NCBI GenBank assembly: GCA_900541315.1
Contig: UQJF01000093.1
Coordinates: 1-13,055 of the forward strand
Source: an uncultured Clostridium sp.
GTDB lineage: Bacteria; Bacillota; Clostridia; Lachnospirales; Lachnospiraceae
Length of the DNA: 13,055 nt
Direction: 5' to 3'
Below the pieces are notes generated by a model. It did not search any database. It worked only from the letters and a program-made list of their open reading frames with translations, and was not told the DNA's origin. Shown here in pieces: positions 1 to 6,507 of the stretch. The stretch's first letter is position 1. Each line of letters starts with the position of its first letter. Position numbers and translations under genes: made by a program.

Positions 1-49
1 ACGAGATGTAGCTCCGTCTCGTGGGCTCGGAGATGTGTATAAGAGACAG
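1..49 (+). other. Illumina Nextera adapter left on the contig end (not genomic)
   Basis: Bases 16-49 match the 34-base Nextera read-2 transposase adapter, recalled from memory, and end in the 19-base Tn5 mosaic end at 31-49 (AGATGTGTATAAGAGACAG). Bases 1-7 (ACGAGAT) match the 3' tail of the Illumina P7 primer. The 8 bases between, GTAGCTCC at 8-15, sit exactly where the i7 index belongs. The order P7 tail, index, adapter, insert is that of a tagmentation library molecule. Genomic sequence begins at base 50, inside cbiP. The adapter would add false codons to the end of cbiP if left in. Confidence 0.97.
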
Positions 50-989
50 CTTCCAGACCATTCTGACGCATCCACAGAAGATCATCAATGGTATTTTTTG
101 TTCCCGGAAGGATCACCATATCCGGCTGTTTCAGCTCAGAGGGCTTTGAAACATAACGGATGGAAACCTCGTTCATACGTTCAAAAGCATCCATGTCTGT
201 AAAATTGGAAATTTTTGGAAACCGGAGCACTGCAATATCGATGCAGCCCTTCTGTCTGGTATTTCCAAGTTTGGTGCTTAAGCTGTCCTCATCTTCAATA
301 TCTACGTTCATATAGGGAACGACACCTGCCACCGGTATCCTGCAAAGATCCTCTAACTGGCGAAGTCCCGGCTCCAGGATCGTCTTATCTCCCCGGAATT
401 TATTGATGATAAGTCCCTTTATGCGATTCCGTTCTTCAGGCTCCAAAAGCTCTACTGTCCCGTACAGCTGGGCGAAAACCCCGCCCCGGTCAATATCCCC
501 GGCAAGCAGCACCGGCGCATCTACCATGGCAGCCAGTCCCATGTTTACAATATCATCTGATTTTAAGTTGATCTCTGCCGGACTTCCTGCACCTTCAATC
601 ACGATCACATCATATTCTTCATCCAGGTGTTTGTATGCTTCCATGATCTGGGGGATCAGCTGTTTTTTATAAGCAAAATAATCTTTTGCCCGCATGTTTC
701 CAATAGAAACGCCATTTACGATCACCTGGGAACCTATATCGGTAGTTGGTTTCAGCAAAATGGGGTTCATGTACGCAGAAGGCTTCACTCCCGCCGCTTC
801 TGCCTGAACCACCTGGGCCCGGCCCATTTCCAGCCCATCTTCTGTAATAAAAGAATTTAAAGCCATATTCTGGGATTTAAAAGGTGCTGTTTTATAGCCG
901 TCCTGGGCAAAAATGCGGCACAGGCCTGCTGCGATCAGGCTTTTTCCCGCATTGGACATGGTTCCCTGTATCATAATGGATCTTGCCAT
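50..989 (-). CDS. cbiP: Cobyric acid synthase CbiP (CobQ), 3' part missing
   Basis: Glutamine- and ATP-dependent amidotransferase that amidates the remaining side chains (b, d, e, g) of adenosylcobyrinic acid a,c-diamide to give cobyric acid; cytoplasmic. The reading frame opens with [17 protein letters not shown], the modified P-loop of the dethiobiotin synthetase-like domain. It continues with [10 protein letters not shown] (residues 37-46), [14 protein letters not shown] (54-67), NPILLKP (75-81), [13 protein letters not shown] (130-142), [15 protein letters not shown] (164-178) and VILPGTKNT (292-300), all typical of CbiP/CobQ. The ATG at 989 has AAGGAGGA 8 nt upstream and lies 23 nt after the cobD stop. 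Only 313 codons are present against about 490-510 in the family. The rest, including the glutaminase domain with its catalytic Cys and His, is cut off by the contig end, where the frame runs into adapter sequence. This is an assembly truncation, not evidence of a pseudogene. Confidence 0.96.
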
Positions 990-997
990 GGATTTAT

Positions 998-1005
998 TCC
1001 TCCTT
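998..1005 (-). promoter_or_regulatory. Ribosome binding site of cbiP
   Basis: AAGGAGGA on the minus strand, 8 nt before the ATG at 989. It is a near-perfect Shine-Dalgarno sequence lying in the 23-nt gap after cobD, and it fixes the cbiP start. Confidence 0.85.
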
Positions 1006-1012
1006 TTCAGGT

Positions 1013-2239
1013 TTATGTTCTCCCGGAAACTGTACACTGGGAAAGTTTATGCAGAAATTCCCGGTTTTCTTCTTCTGTTTTTACGCAGATGCGGTAGCAG
1101 GAAGCATCCAGACCCGGATAATTAGAGCAGCTGCGGATAAGGACCCCCTGTTTTAACATACGGTCATACAACCCAGCTGTCTCTTTCCCGGCATTTTTCT
1201 GCTCCTGACCTGTTTTTTTCTCCTGTTCTGTGCTTTTTACAGCTGCTTCTTGCAAAATCCTTTCCTTAAAGAAAATATAATTAGCCTGGGACGGATAAAC
1301 GATATATCCCAGTTTTTCTAATGCTGCTTCCATTTTATTTCTCTGCTCATGGATCAGTTTTCTGGTTTTCAGCACATATTCTGTCTCTTTTAAAGCTGCA
1401 ATTCCTGCTTTCTGGGCCAGTCCCGAAACAGACCAGGGCTGTCTTACCTGAGAGATCCTTGTTAAAACCTCCCCGCTGCTGCACAGTGCATATCCTAAGC
1501 GCATTCCAGCCATGGCATAGATCTTTGTAAACGCTTTTAATACAAAGACATGCGGAAGCTTCTCTAAAAACGGAATAACACTGTAAGCCTCCGGCTCATC
1601 TAAAAACTCTCCAAAACACTCATCCACAACCAGAAATGTATTTGTCCTTTCGCAGGTTTCTGCCAGTTTTAAGACCTGTTCCTTCTTCACAGCAATGCCT
1701 GTTGGGTTATTGGGATTGCATAAAAACAAAATGTCCCAGCCCTTTAAGGCTGCTGATACAGGCCGGTCTTTCTCCAGGCAGCTGATTTTAGCAGGATCTG
1801 CAGACGCCGGATCAAAACTGTTTTTTTCTATAATCTGACATAATTCATCCACATCCAAGCAATACCCATTTTCCTCTTTCAGATAAAAAAGACTGATATC
1901 ACAGCCTGCCGCCTTTAAAGCCTGTTCATATTCCAGAAAAGAAGGGGCTAAAAGCAGGGCTTTTTCCGGTTTCAGGGCAAATGTAAGACCAAAGATCAGA
2001 TCTGCCGCACCATTGCCACAGATGATCCAGTCACAAGATACCTTATGATAGTCAGCTAATGCATTTACCAGATCTGTACACCGGCTGTCCGGATAGACGC
2101 AGCACACCTGCTCTTTCATACATCGTGCCAGTTCTTCTTTCACTCCCTGAGGCAGTCCTAAAGGGTTAATGTTAGCGGAATAGTCCATTGAAACCTTGTT
2201 ACTGTAAATGTCACCGCCGTGCTGGTATTGGGTATGCAT
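1013..2239 (-). CDS. cobD: Threonine-phosphate decarboxylase CobD-like (PLP fold type I)
   Basis: Predicted to decarboxylate L-threonine O-3-phosphate to (R)-1-amino-2-propanol phosphate, the linker that CbiB attaches to cobyric acid. It belongs to the HisC/CobD class of PLP enzymes. Visible motifs are HGGDIY at residues 7-12, SANINPLG (21-28), [10 protein letters not shown] (74-83), the CNPNNPTG loop (174-181), VVDECFGEF (204-212) and [14 protein letters not shown], with the likely Schiff-base Lys at 239. I start it at the ATG at 2239, which has AGAAGGA 6 nt upstream. An in-frame TTG at 2257 has no good site and would add six residues. At 408 residues it is longer than the usual 350-365. The extra length lies in segments near 141-165 and 333-355, the second rich in Lys, Glu and Gln. 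HisC alone would be the alternative, but its place between cbiB and cbiP makes CobD far more likely. Confidence 0.9.
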   Translation of the reverse strand: MHTQYQHGGDIYSNKVSMDYSANINPLGLPQGVKEELARCMKEQVCCVYPDSRCTDLVNALADYHKVSCDWIICGNGAADLIFGLTFALKPEKALLLAPSFLEYEQALKAAGCDISLFYLKEENGYCLDVDELCQIIEKNSFDPASADPAKISCLEKDRPVSAALKGWDILFLCNPNNPTGIAVKKEQVLKLAETCERTNTFLVVDECFGEFLDEPEAYSVIPFLEKLPHVFVLKAFTKIYAMAGMRLGYALCSSGEVLTRISQVRQPWSVSGLAQKAGIAALKETEYVLKTRKLIHEQRNKMEAALEKLGYIVYPSQANYIFFKERILQEAAVKSTEQEKKTGQEQKNAGKETAGLYDRMLKQGVLIRSCSNYPGLDASCYRICVKTEEENREFLHKLSQCTVSGRT

Positions 2240-2245
2240 GTGGAT

Positions 2246-2252
2246 TCCTTCT
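2246..2252 (-). promoter_or_regulatory. Ribosome binding site of cobD (decides the start)
   Basis: AGAAGGA on the minus strand, 6 nt before the ATG at 2239. It lies inside the six-codon extension that a TTG start at 2257 would give, so the ATG is preferred. The remaining spacer back to the cbiB stop (2253-2321) shows no clear promoter or terminator. Confidence 0.65.
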
Positions 2253-2321
2253 TTCAAAAATTAATATCTATATTCCCCTCGTCTCCCGGTCTGACCAGGA
2301 AAGAGGATTTTTGAATAATCA

Positions 2322-3299
2322 TTATAGCCTGACTGCTGCCAGGATCACCAGCAGCACTGCCATCAGTATCCCCTCTGCCAAAAACATTAAAAGGGATGCT
2401 TTCCATATATCTTCCGGGACGATCTCCCTGTCATTATCTCCGATAAACTGTTTCTTGTGAAGAACCCCAAAGTACCAGGCATCTCCTGCAAGACGCAAAT
2501 GAAGGGCTCCCGCACAGGCTGCCTCTCCATGAGCAGAATTGGGGCTGTCATGCTTTCTGCGGTCCCTTAAGAATATACGCCAGGCATTTTTCCCGTCTGC
2601 CCCGGGAAGCAGATATGCTGCCAGTGTAAGCAGACAGCCGGAAATGCGGGCTGGTATAAAGTTTAATACATCATCCAGCTTTGCAGCTGTCCGGCCAAAC
2701 AGGATATATTTATCATTCCTGTAGCCAATCATGGAATCCATGGTGTTTACTGCCTTATAAAAGGTACCGCCCAACGGTCCGAAAACTGCCATAAATAAAA
2801 ATGGAGCGATCACACCATCTGAGGTATTTTCTGCCACAGTTTCCACTGCTGCTCTGGTAATGCCTGCTTTGTCCAGAACTTTGGTATCACGGCCTACGAT
2901 CATGGAAACAGCCTTTCTTGCCCCTTCTATATCTCCCTTTTTTAGTTCCCTGCATACCTTCATGCTTTCCACACAGAGACTTTTGGCTGCCAGAAGCTGA
3001 TAACAGAAAAAGCTTTCCAGAAGAAATCTTGCCGTCAGACCCAGATATTTTCCTGTTACCTGAAAAAGCAGCCCCGGCATGATGATCCAGAAAAGGCACA
3101 TAGTCATGGTAAGAAAAGTTCCTGCAAGCCGTGGCTTTTCAGGAAAAAGTTTACGCAGATCCTTTTCCAGACTGCTTATCATATTCCCCATCAGGCGTAT
3201 CATATGGGGAAAATTATAGGGATCTCCAAAGATCCAGTCCAGAATACTGCCTGTTAAAAGGGCCAGCCCATGCAGCTGCCATAACTGTATCCATTCCAT
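2322..3299 (-). CDS. cbiB: Adenosylcobinamide-phosphate synthase CbiB
   Basis: Membrane enzyme that joins aminopropanol phosphate, made by CobD, to the f-propionate of adenosylcobyric acid, giving adenosylcobinamide phosphate. The 325 residues match the family length. Diagnostic segments are the N-terminal LDWIFGDPYNFPHMIRLMG (residues 20-38), VETVAENTSDGVIAPFLF (152-169), YKAVNTMDSMIGYRNDKY (181-198), KLDDVLNFIPARI (207-219) and HDSPNSAHGEAACAGALHL (250-268). Hydrophobic stretches near 8-25, 62-80, 90-110, 163-178, 213-232 and 300-322 are probable membrane segments. The ATG at 3299 has only a weak site, AGGA about 13 nt upstream, but starts in the conserved N-terminus. It follows a 115-nt gap, the longest in the cluster, with a possible promoter. 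cobD and cbiP follow. Confidence 0.95.
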   Translation of the reverse strand: MEWIQLWQLHGLALLTGSILDWIFGDPYNFPHMIRLMGNMISSLEKDLRKLFPEKPRLAGTFLTMTMCLFWIIMPGLLFQVTGKYLGLTARFLLESFFCYQLLAAKSLCVESMKVCRELKKGDIEGARKAVSMIVGRDTKVLDKAGITRAAVETVAENTSDGVIAPFLFMAVFGPLGGTFYKAVNTMDSMIGYRNDKYILFGRTAAKLDDVLNFIPARISGCLLTLAAYLLPGADGKNAWRIFLRDRRKHDSPNSAHGEAACAGALHLRLAGDAWYFGVLHKKQFIGDNDREIVPEDIWKASLLMFLAEGILMAVLLVILAAVRL

Positions 3300-3331
3300 T
3301 GTTATGTTACTATCCTTTCCTATATCAGAGT

Positions 3332-3351
3332 GGTCAAAATACCTTTTGTCC
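3332..3351 (-). repeat. Imperfect hairpin related to the motif at the right contig end
   Basis: On the plus strand GGTCAAAA (3332-3339) is separated by four bases from TTTTGTCC (3344-3351), giving an 8-bp stem with one mismatch. Read on the minus strand, the segment GGGGACAAAAGGT preceded by ATGATG resembles GGGTCAAAAGGT preceded by ATGATGATACCA at the right end of the window (plus strand, 13003-13027). The likeness suggests two members of an interspersed family, but two short copies are weak evidence. Confidence 0.4.
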
Positions 3352-3359
3352 CCAACATC

Positions 3360-3368
3360 ATTATATCA
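3360..3368 (-). promoter_or_regulatory. Possible extended -10 promoter upstream of cbiB
   Basis: Minus-strand TGATATAAT contains a consensus TATAAT with the TGN extension directly in front. No good -35 box lies at 16-18 nt. ATGACA is present, but 21 nt upstream. Transcription would begin near 3353, leaving a leader of about 54 nt before cbiB that includes the hairpin at 3332-3351. It could give separate expression of cbiB-cobD-cbiP. An AT-rich spacer can produce such a match by chance. Confidence 0.4.
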
Positions 3369-3414
3369 AACATTACTCTTATAAGCTGTCATGCTTTTCA
3401 CATTTTCATTTTCT

Positions 3415-3924
3415 CTACTTTAAACGGGTTCCAAGCCCGCAGCAGACCCGCCATACTTCCTCTGATCTTTCTGCCAGCAGACAGCAGATACGGCCTGTTT
3501 CTTCCCTGTACTCCCGCTCAAACGGATCTACAGGAACAATGCCGTAACCAATCTCATCTGTGACCAGAATACGGTGAGGACCGGCAGTGTATATGACCTC
3601 TGCCATTTTTTTCCAGTCCGGCAGACCTGTAGGCATTATTTCAAATACGCCTTTTTCCTGCTCATCCGGCAATCCCAGCGTCTCATCTTTTTTTAATATC
3701 CGCCGCACCAGCAGATGAAAATTCCGGCTCCATGCAGAGGCAAGAAACTCTTCCCAGGTGGCTGTTTCTCCATCTGTCCAAGGATCTGTCTTTAAATTTT
3801 CCAGATGGTCTTTCTGGATTTCCCCGTCTTTCTCTATTTTTTTATTTTCCTGTATCCTGCTTTCAAAATGTTCTCTTGCAAAAGAAGATTTCCCCTGACA
3901 TCTTCCTCCAATGACCATGATCAT
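3415..3924 (-). CDS. cobU: Divergent CobU-family P-loop protein (second copy)
   Basis: A homologue of CobU, the adenosylcobinamide kinase / adenosylcobinamide-phosphate guanylyltransferase. It has an unusual P-loop, GGRCQGKS (residues 6-13), and near the C-terminus VTDEIGYGIVPVDPFEREYR, the conserved CobU block that is changed in the other copy. It ends with GRICCLLAERSEEVWRVCCG, matching the family's last helix and strand. It lacks the Arg-His-x-x-Arg segment after the second strand that carries the guanylated His in CobU. That region is replaced by a charged stretch and TWEEFLASAW. I start it at the ATG at 3924 (169 aa), which has AAAGGAG 9 nt upstream. A GTG at 3945 would place that site inside the gene. 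It lies between cobS and cbiB. It may keep only kinase activity or work with the first CobU; the exact role is inference. Confidence 0.78.
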   Translation of the reverse strand: MIMVIGGRCQGKSSFAREHFESRIQENKKIEKDGEIQKDHLENLKTDPWTDGETATWEEFLASAWSRNFHLLVRRILKKDETLGLPDEQEKGVFEIMPTGLPDWKKMAEVIYTAGPHRILVTDEIGYGIVPVDPFEREYREETGRICCLLAERSEEVWRVCCGLGTRLK

Positions 3925-3933
3925 CTGTTTTTT

Positions 3934-3940
3934 CTCCTTT
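3934..3940 (-). promoter_or_regulatory. Ribosome binding site deciding the start of the second cobU-like gene
   Basis: AAAGGAG on the minus strand, 9 nt before the ATG at 3924. The longer in-frame GTG start at 3945 would put this site inside the coding region, so the shorter start is favoured. It gives a protein beginning right at the first beta strand before the P-loop. Confidence 0.75.
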
Positions 3941-3956
3941 GACACTCACATCATTT

Positions 3957-4763
3957 TTATAACATTTTCAATAAAAATGCCACTGCAGTCAGACAGCCCA
4001 GTTCCTCTGTCTGCAGGAAAAATCCGACCAGATCCCCGGTAATACCTCCGAAGTTCTTTTTTGACCATTTATCATACCAGGCAAAAAGCGCTCCCTGAAA
4101 CACCAGGCATACTCCATAAATTTTTATCCCCTGCATACCCCAGATCCCAAAAGCCGTCACTGCCAGGAGTGCCAATAACAGGATCAGGATCTTTTTATCC
4201 AGCTTTTTCTCAGATGCCTGGGAAAATGTGGCTGCCAGCCCGTTGTTTTTCGCTGAAGGGAGCATGATTACAGAAAGGCCGCTGAACACCCGTTCACTGG
4301 ACAAAAACAATACTGGATAAAATATGGCTTTTCCCTGTGCATTTTTGCAAAACTCATACATGCTCCCTGTATATAATAATAAATATACAGCCGCACAGAT
4401 CACTGCGAAAGCCCCTAAATGAGGATCTTTTAATATTTCCAGTTTTTTCGTCCTGTCTCCATAGGAATGGACTGCATCCATAGTATCCATAAAGCCATCC
4501 ATATGGATACCCCCTGTTACAAGAAAGGGAATGGCAGATGCCCACAGAAATCTTATGCCCACAGACAGATCAAACTGTGCTGCAATAACCAGCCAGAGTC
4601 CCAAAAGGCATCCCTGCACAGCACCTACCAGCGGAAAAAAGCACATGGCATGGTTCATTTTTTCTTTGGTCCACTCTACCTGGGGCACAGGGATCTTTGA
4701 ATACATGGATATTGCGATCAGACAGGAATCTAACCATTTCATACAGTTTCTCGTTCCTTTCAT
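3957..4763 (-). CDS. cobS: Adenosylcobinamide-GDP ribazoletransferase CobS
   Basis: Integral membrane cobalamin synthase. It joins adenosylcobinamide-GDP (from CobU) and alpha-ribazole or its phosphate (from CobT) to make adenosylcobalamin or its phosphate. The N-terminus has the family pattern LIAISMYSKIPVP (residues 15-27). The signature block GGIHMDGFMDTMDAVHSYGD (84-103), followed by KKLEILKDPHLGAFAV (106-121), carries the acidic residues thought to bind metal and substrate. Several hydrophobic segments follow, and the conserved GGITGDLVGFFLQTEELG lies near the C-terminus. The length of 268 residues is normal (about 245-265). The start at 4763 has GGGAG 10 nt upstream. An ATG at 4742, with AAGGA 12 nt before it, is an equally family-like alternative. 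The gap of 82 nt after cobU shows no clear promoter. Confidence 0.96.
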   Translation of the reverse strand: MKGTRNCMKWLDSCLIAISMYSKIPVPQVEWTKEKMNHAMCFFPLVGAVQGCLLGLWLVIAAQFDLSVGIRFLWASAIPFLVTGGIHMDGFMDTMDAVHSYGDRTKKLEILKDPHLGAFAVICAAVYLLLYTGSMYEFCKNAQGKAIFYPVLFLSSERVFSGLSVIMLPSAKNNGLAATFSQASEKKLDKKILILLLALLAVTAFGIWGMQGIKIYGVCLVFQGALFAWYDKWSKKNFGGITGDLVGFFLQTEELGCLTAVAFLLKML

Positions 4764-4845
4764 TAATGATATACTCCCAAAATCCTTTTGAACTTGATTT
4801 TGCAGGAAGATTTTTGGTCAGTTGTGCCAAGGGTATCTGAAAGAC

Positions 4846-5403
4846 TTAGTGAGGGCATTTAACTGGTATACCGTATACTACTTCAACCACCTCTGAGGCC
4901 ATTTTCGCCAGACGGCAGTTCACAAGCCCCAGAAGACGGATATATTCTAACGTCTCTTTTTCATACATTTCCCCGTCAGAGCCCACTTCATTGGTGATCA
5001 CTGCGAAAAAGCCAGCTGCTTTATCAATCTTTTCGATGTCAGTGCAGATTTTTTCTGCCAGTGCTTCTGTACGTCTGCCAGGTTCTGATCCTTCTCCAAA
5101 GGAACTGCCAAACATTTCATTGGCTGTGAGATTAGAAATACACTCCAGTAAAACGGCTTTTTTCTGACCGTCAGGACGGAGCATTTCCAACACTTTTTCC
5201 CGGCCCACATCCTTTGGGCTCTCAATGGTGATAAATCCTTTTCCCTGACGAAGTTTTTTATGCCGCTCCACTTTTTTTCTGCCTTCTTCCCCAAATACTT
5301 CCATGGTGGCAATATAATACCGGGTCATTTCTCCAGCTTCCAGTATTCTTTTTTCTCCATAAGCAGATTTACCGCTGCCGCTGCCGCCGGTAATCAGTAT
5401 CAT
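4846..5403 (-). CDS. cobU: Adenosylcobinamide kinase / guanylyltransferase CobU
   Basis: Phosphorylates adenosylcobinamide and then transfers GMP from GTP to form adenosylcobinamide-GDP for CobS; cytoplasmic. The 185 residues match the family. The P-loop GGSGSGKS is at residues 6-13 and the strand YYIATME at 29-35. VERHKKLRQ (45-53) carries His48, at the position of the His that is guanylated in the Salmonella enzyme. The VITNEVGSDGE segment replaces the common VxxEVGxGIVP block: the Glu-Val-Gly is kept but GIVP is lost. Later residues (EYIRLLGLVNCRLAKMASEV) fit the C-terminal helix. The ATG at 5403 lies 2 nt after the cobT stop, so translation is probably coupled; the upstream site GAGGA is 12 nt away. 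A second CobU relative lies two genes downstream with the opposite pattern of kept and lost motifs. Confidence 0.93.
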   Translation of the reverse strand: MILITGGSGSGKSAYGEKRILEAGEMTRYYIATMEVFGEEGRKKVERHKKLRQGKGFITIESPKDVGREKVLEMLRPDGQKKAVLLECISNLTANEMFGSSFGEGSEPGRRTEALAEKICTDIEKIDKAAGFFAVITNEVGSDGEMYEKETLEYIRLLGLVNCRLAKMASEVVEVVYGIPVKCPH

Positions 5404-5405
5404 AG

Positions 5406-6506
5406 CTATTCGTTATCCTCGTTTTTATCTTCCTCAAAATGGCAATATGGTTTTACCTTTATATCCTGGAAGGTATCCATTTTGCTGTAAACAGTAAGGG
5501 CCATATCCAGCATAGGAAAGAACGCAGCTGCCCCTGTTCCTTCCCCCAGACACATTCCAGCCTGAATCGCAGCCTTTAAGCCAAGACAGGATAAAACTGC
5601 CTGTCCTGCCGGTTCCGCAGATACGTGGGATGCCAGCAGATAACCGGCTACCTCCGGACATATCTTTACTGCTGCCAGTGCCGCCGCACCGGTAATAAGA
5701 CCGTCCAGGACTACCGGGATCCGCCAATAGGCACAGCCAAGATAAAAACCTGCCAGTGCTGCCAGATCCAGTCCGCCTACTTTTGATAAAACATCGATCC
5801 CATCTGACGGATCCGGTTTGTGGATACGGATTCCTTCTTTAATAACTTCTATTTTCCGTTTAAGACCGGCATTATCCAAGCCTGCGCCTTTGCCTGTTAC
5901 CGTTTCCGGATCCAGACCTGTAAGTACAGAGATCACAGCACTGGATGTAGTGGTATTTCCAATACCCATTTCTCCTGTTCCTGCCAGATCACAACCCTTT
6001 TCATATAAAATCCCGGCTGCTTCGATCCCCACTTCCAATGCTTTCACAGTATCTTCCCTGGTCATGGCTGATTCTTTTAAGAAATCCCTGGTCCCCCAGG
6101 CAATCTTACGGTCTAAAATACCGGTCTCTGACATATTAGCGGCGATCCCAACGTCTACAGGAAGGACCTCTGCTCCTGCGCAGGCCGCCATCAGGCAGAC
6201 GCAGGAACGCCTGGCCGCCATATTTTTGGCAACAGCTGCTGTTACTTCCTGTCCTGTCTGGGTCACGCCTTCTTCTACGATCCCGTTGTCTGCGCACATG
6301 ATCACAATACACTTTTTATCAAGGGAAAATCCTTCCCGCCTTTTCACACCTGCAATGCGGCATATATCCTCTTCTAACACGCCTAAGCTGTTTAATGGCT
6401 TTGCCACACGGTCCCAGTGAGCCTTTGCTGCCGTTACCGCTTCTTTATCTGTGGTAGTTATTCCTTTTAACACAATTTCCAGGGAAACTGTCTGTTTCTG
6501 GTTCAT
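5406..6506 (-). CDS. cobT: Nicotinate-nucleotide:dimethylbenzimidazole phosphoribosyltransferase CobT
   Basis: Transfers phosphoribose from nicotinate mononucleotide to the lower-ligand base, giving alpha-ribazole phosphate for CobS. Which base is used in this organism cannot be told; no bluB or bza gene is in the window. Motifs include WDRVAKPLNSLGVLE at residues 31-45, IMCADNGIVEEGVTQTGQEV (69-88), AGTGEMGIGNTTTSSA (175-190) and the C-terminal LGEGTGAA. Glu322 in that last motif matches the catalytic base of the Salmonella enzyme. The start at 6506 gives 366 residues, near the usual 350. It sits 1 nt after the cbiA stop with GAGAGG 10 nt upstream. The open frame extends to 6569, but that stretch overlaps cbiA and looks unlike any CobT N-terminus. 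The C-terminus is acidic (EEDKNEDNE). Confidence 0.96.
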   Translation of the reverse strand: MNQKQTVSLEIVLKGITTTDKEAVTAAKAHWDRVAKPLNSLGVLEEDICRIAGVKRREGFSLDKKCIVIMCADNGIVEEGVTQTGQEVTAAVAKNMAARRSCVCLMAACAGAEVLPVDVGIAANMSETGILDRKIAWGTRDFLKESAMTREDTVKALEVGIEAAGILYEKGCDLAGTGEMGIGNTTTSSAVISVLTGLDPETVTGKGAGLDNAGLKRKIEVIKEGIRIHKPDPSDGIDVLSKVGGLDLAALAGFYLGCAYWRIPVVLDGLITGAAALAAVKICPEVAGYLLASHVSAEPAGQAVLSCLGLKAAIQAGMCLGEGTGAAAFFPMLDMALTVYSKMDTFQDIKVKPYCHFEEDKNEDNE

Positions 6507-6507
6507 T

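Larger units (their letters stand above)
3300..3414. other. Longest intergenic spacer of the operon
   Basis: These 115 bp between the second cobU-like gene and cbiB are AT-rich and non-coding. On the minus strand they hold an extended -10 box (3360-3368) followed by an imperfect hairpin (3332-3351). No T-run follows the hairpin, so it does not look like an intrinsic terminator. The rest shows nothing recognisable. Confidence 0.7.

Noticed and set aside
31..49. Tn5 mosaic end as sign of a natural transposon
   Set aside because: It is embedded in the full Nextera adapter with P7 tail and index at the very contig edge, so it comes from library preparation, not a Tn5 insertion.
2240..2257. TTG start for cobD at 2257
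   Set aside because: The extra codons contain the ribosome binding site of the ATG at 2239, and the conserved family N-terminus begins after that ATG.
2270..2321. Imperfect inverted repeat around CCTGGTCAGACCGGG in the cbiB-cobD gap as a terminator
   Set aside because: The stem is short and imperfect with almost no loop, and there is no following T-run. The genes on both sides belong to the same pathway and strand.
4764..4845. Internal promoter in the 82-nt cobU-cobS gap
   Set aside because: No TATAAT-like box with a suitable -35 partner was found on the minus strand.
5818..6420. 200-codon plus-strand open frame
   Set aside because: It lies wholly antisense to cobT, whose frame contains the recognised CobT motifs. 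The plus-strand protein has no recognisable domain and is a shadow of the codon bias. The same applies to the other plus-strand frames.
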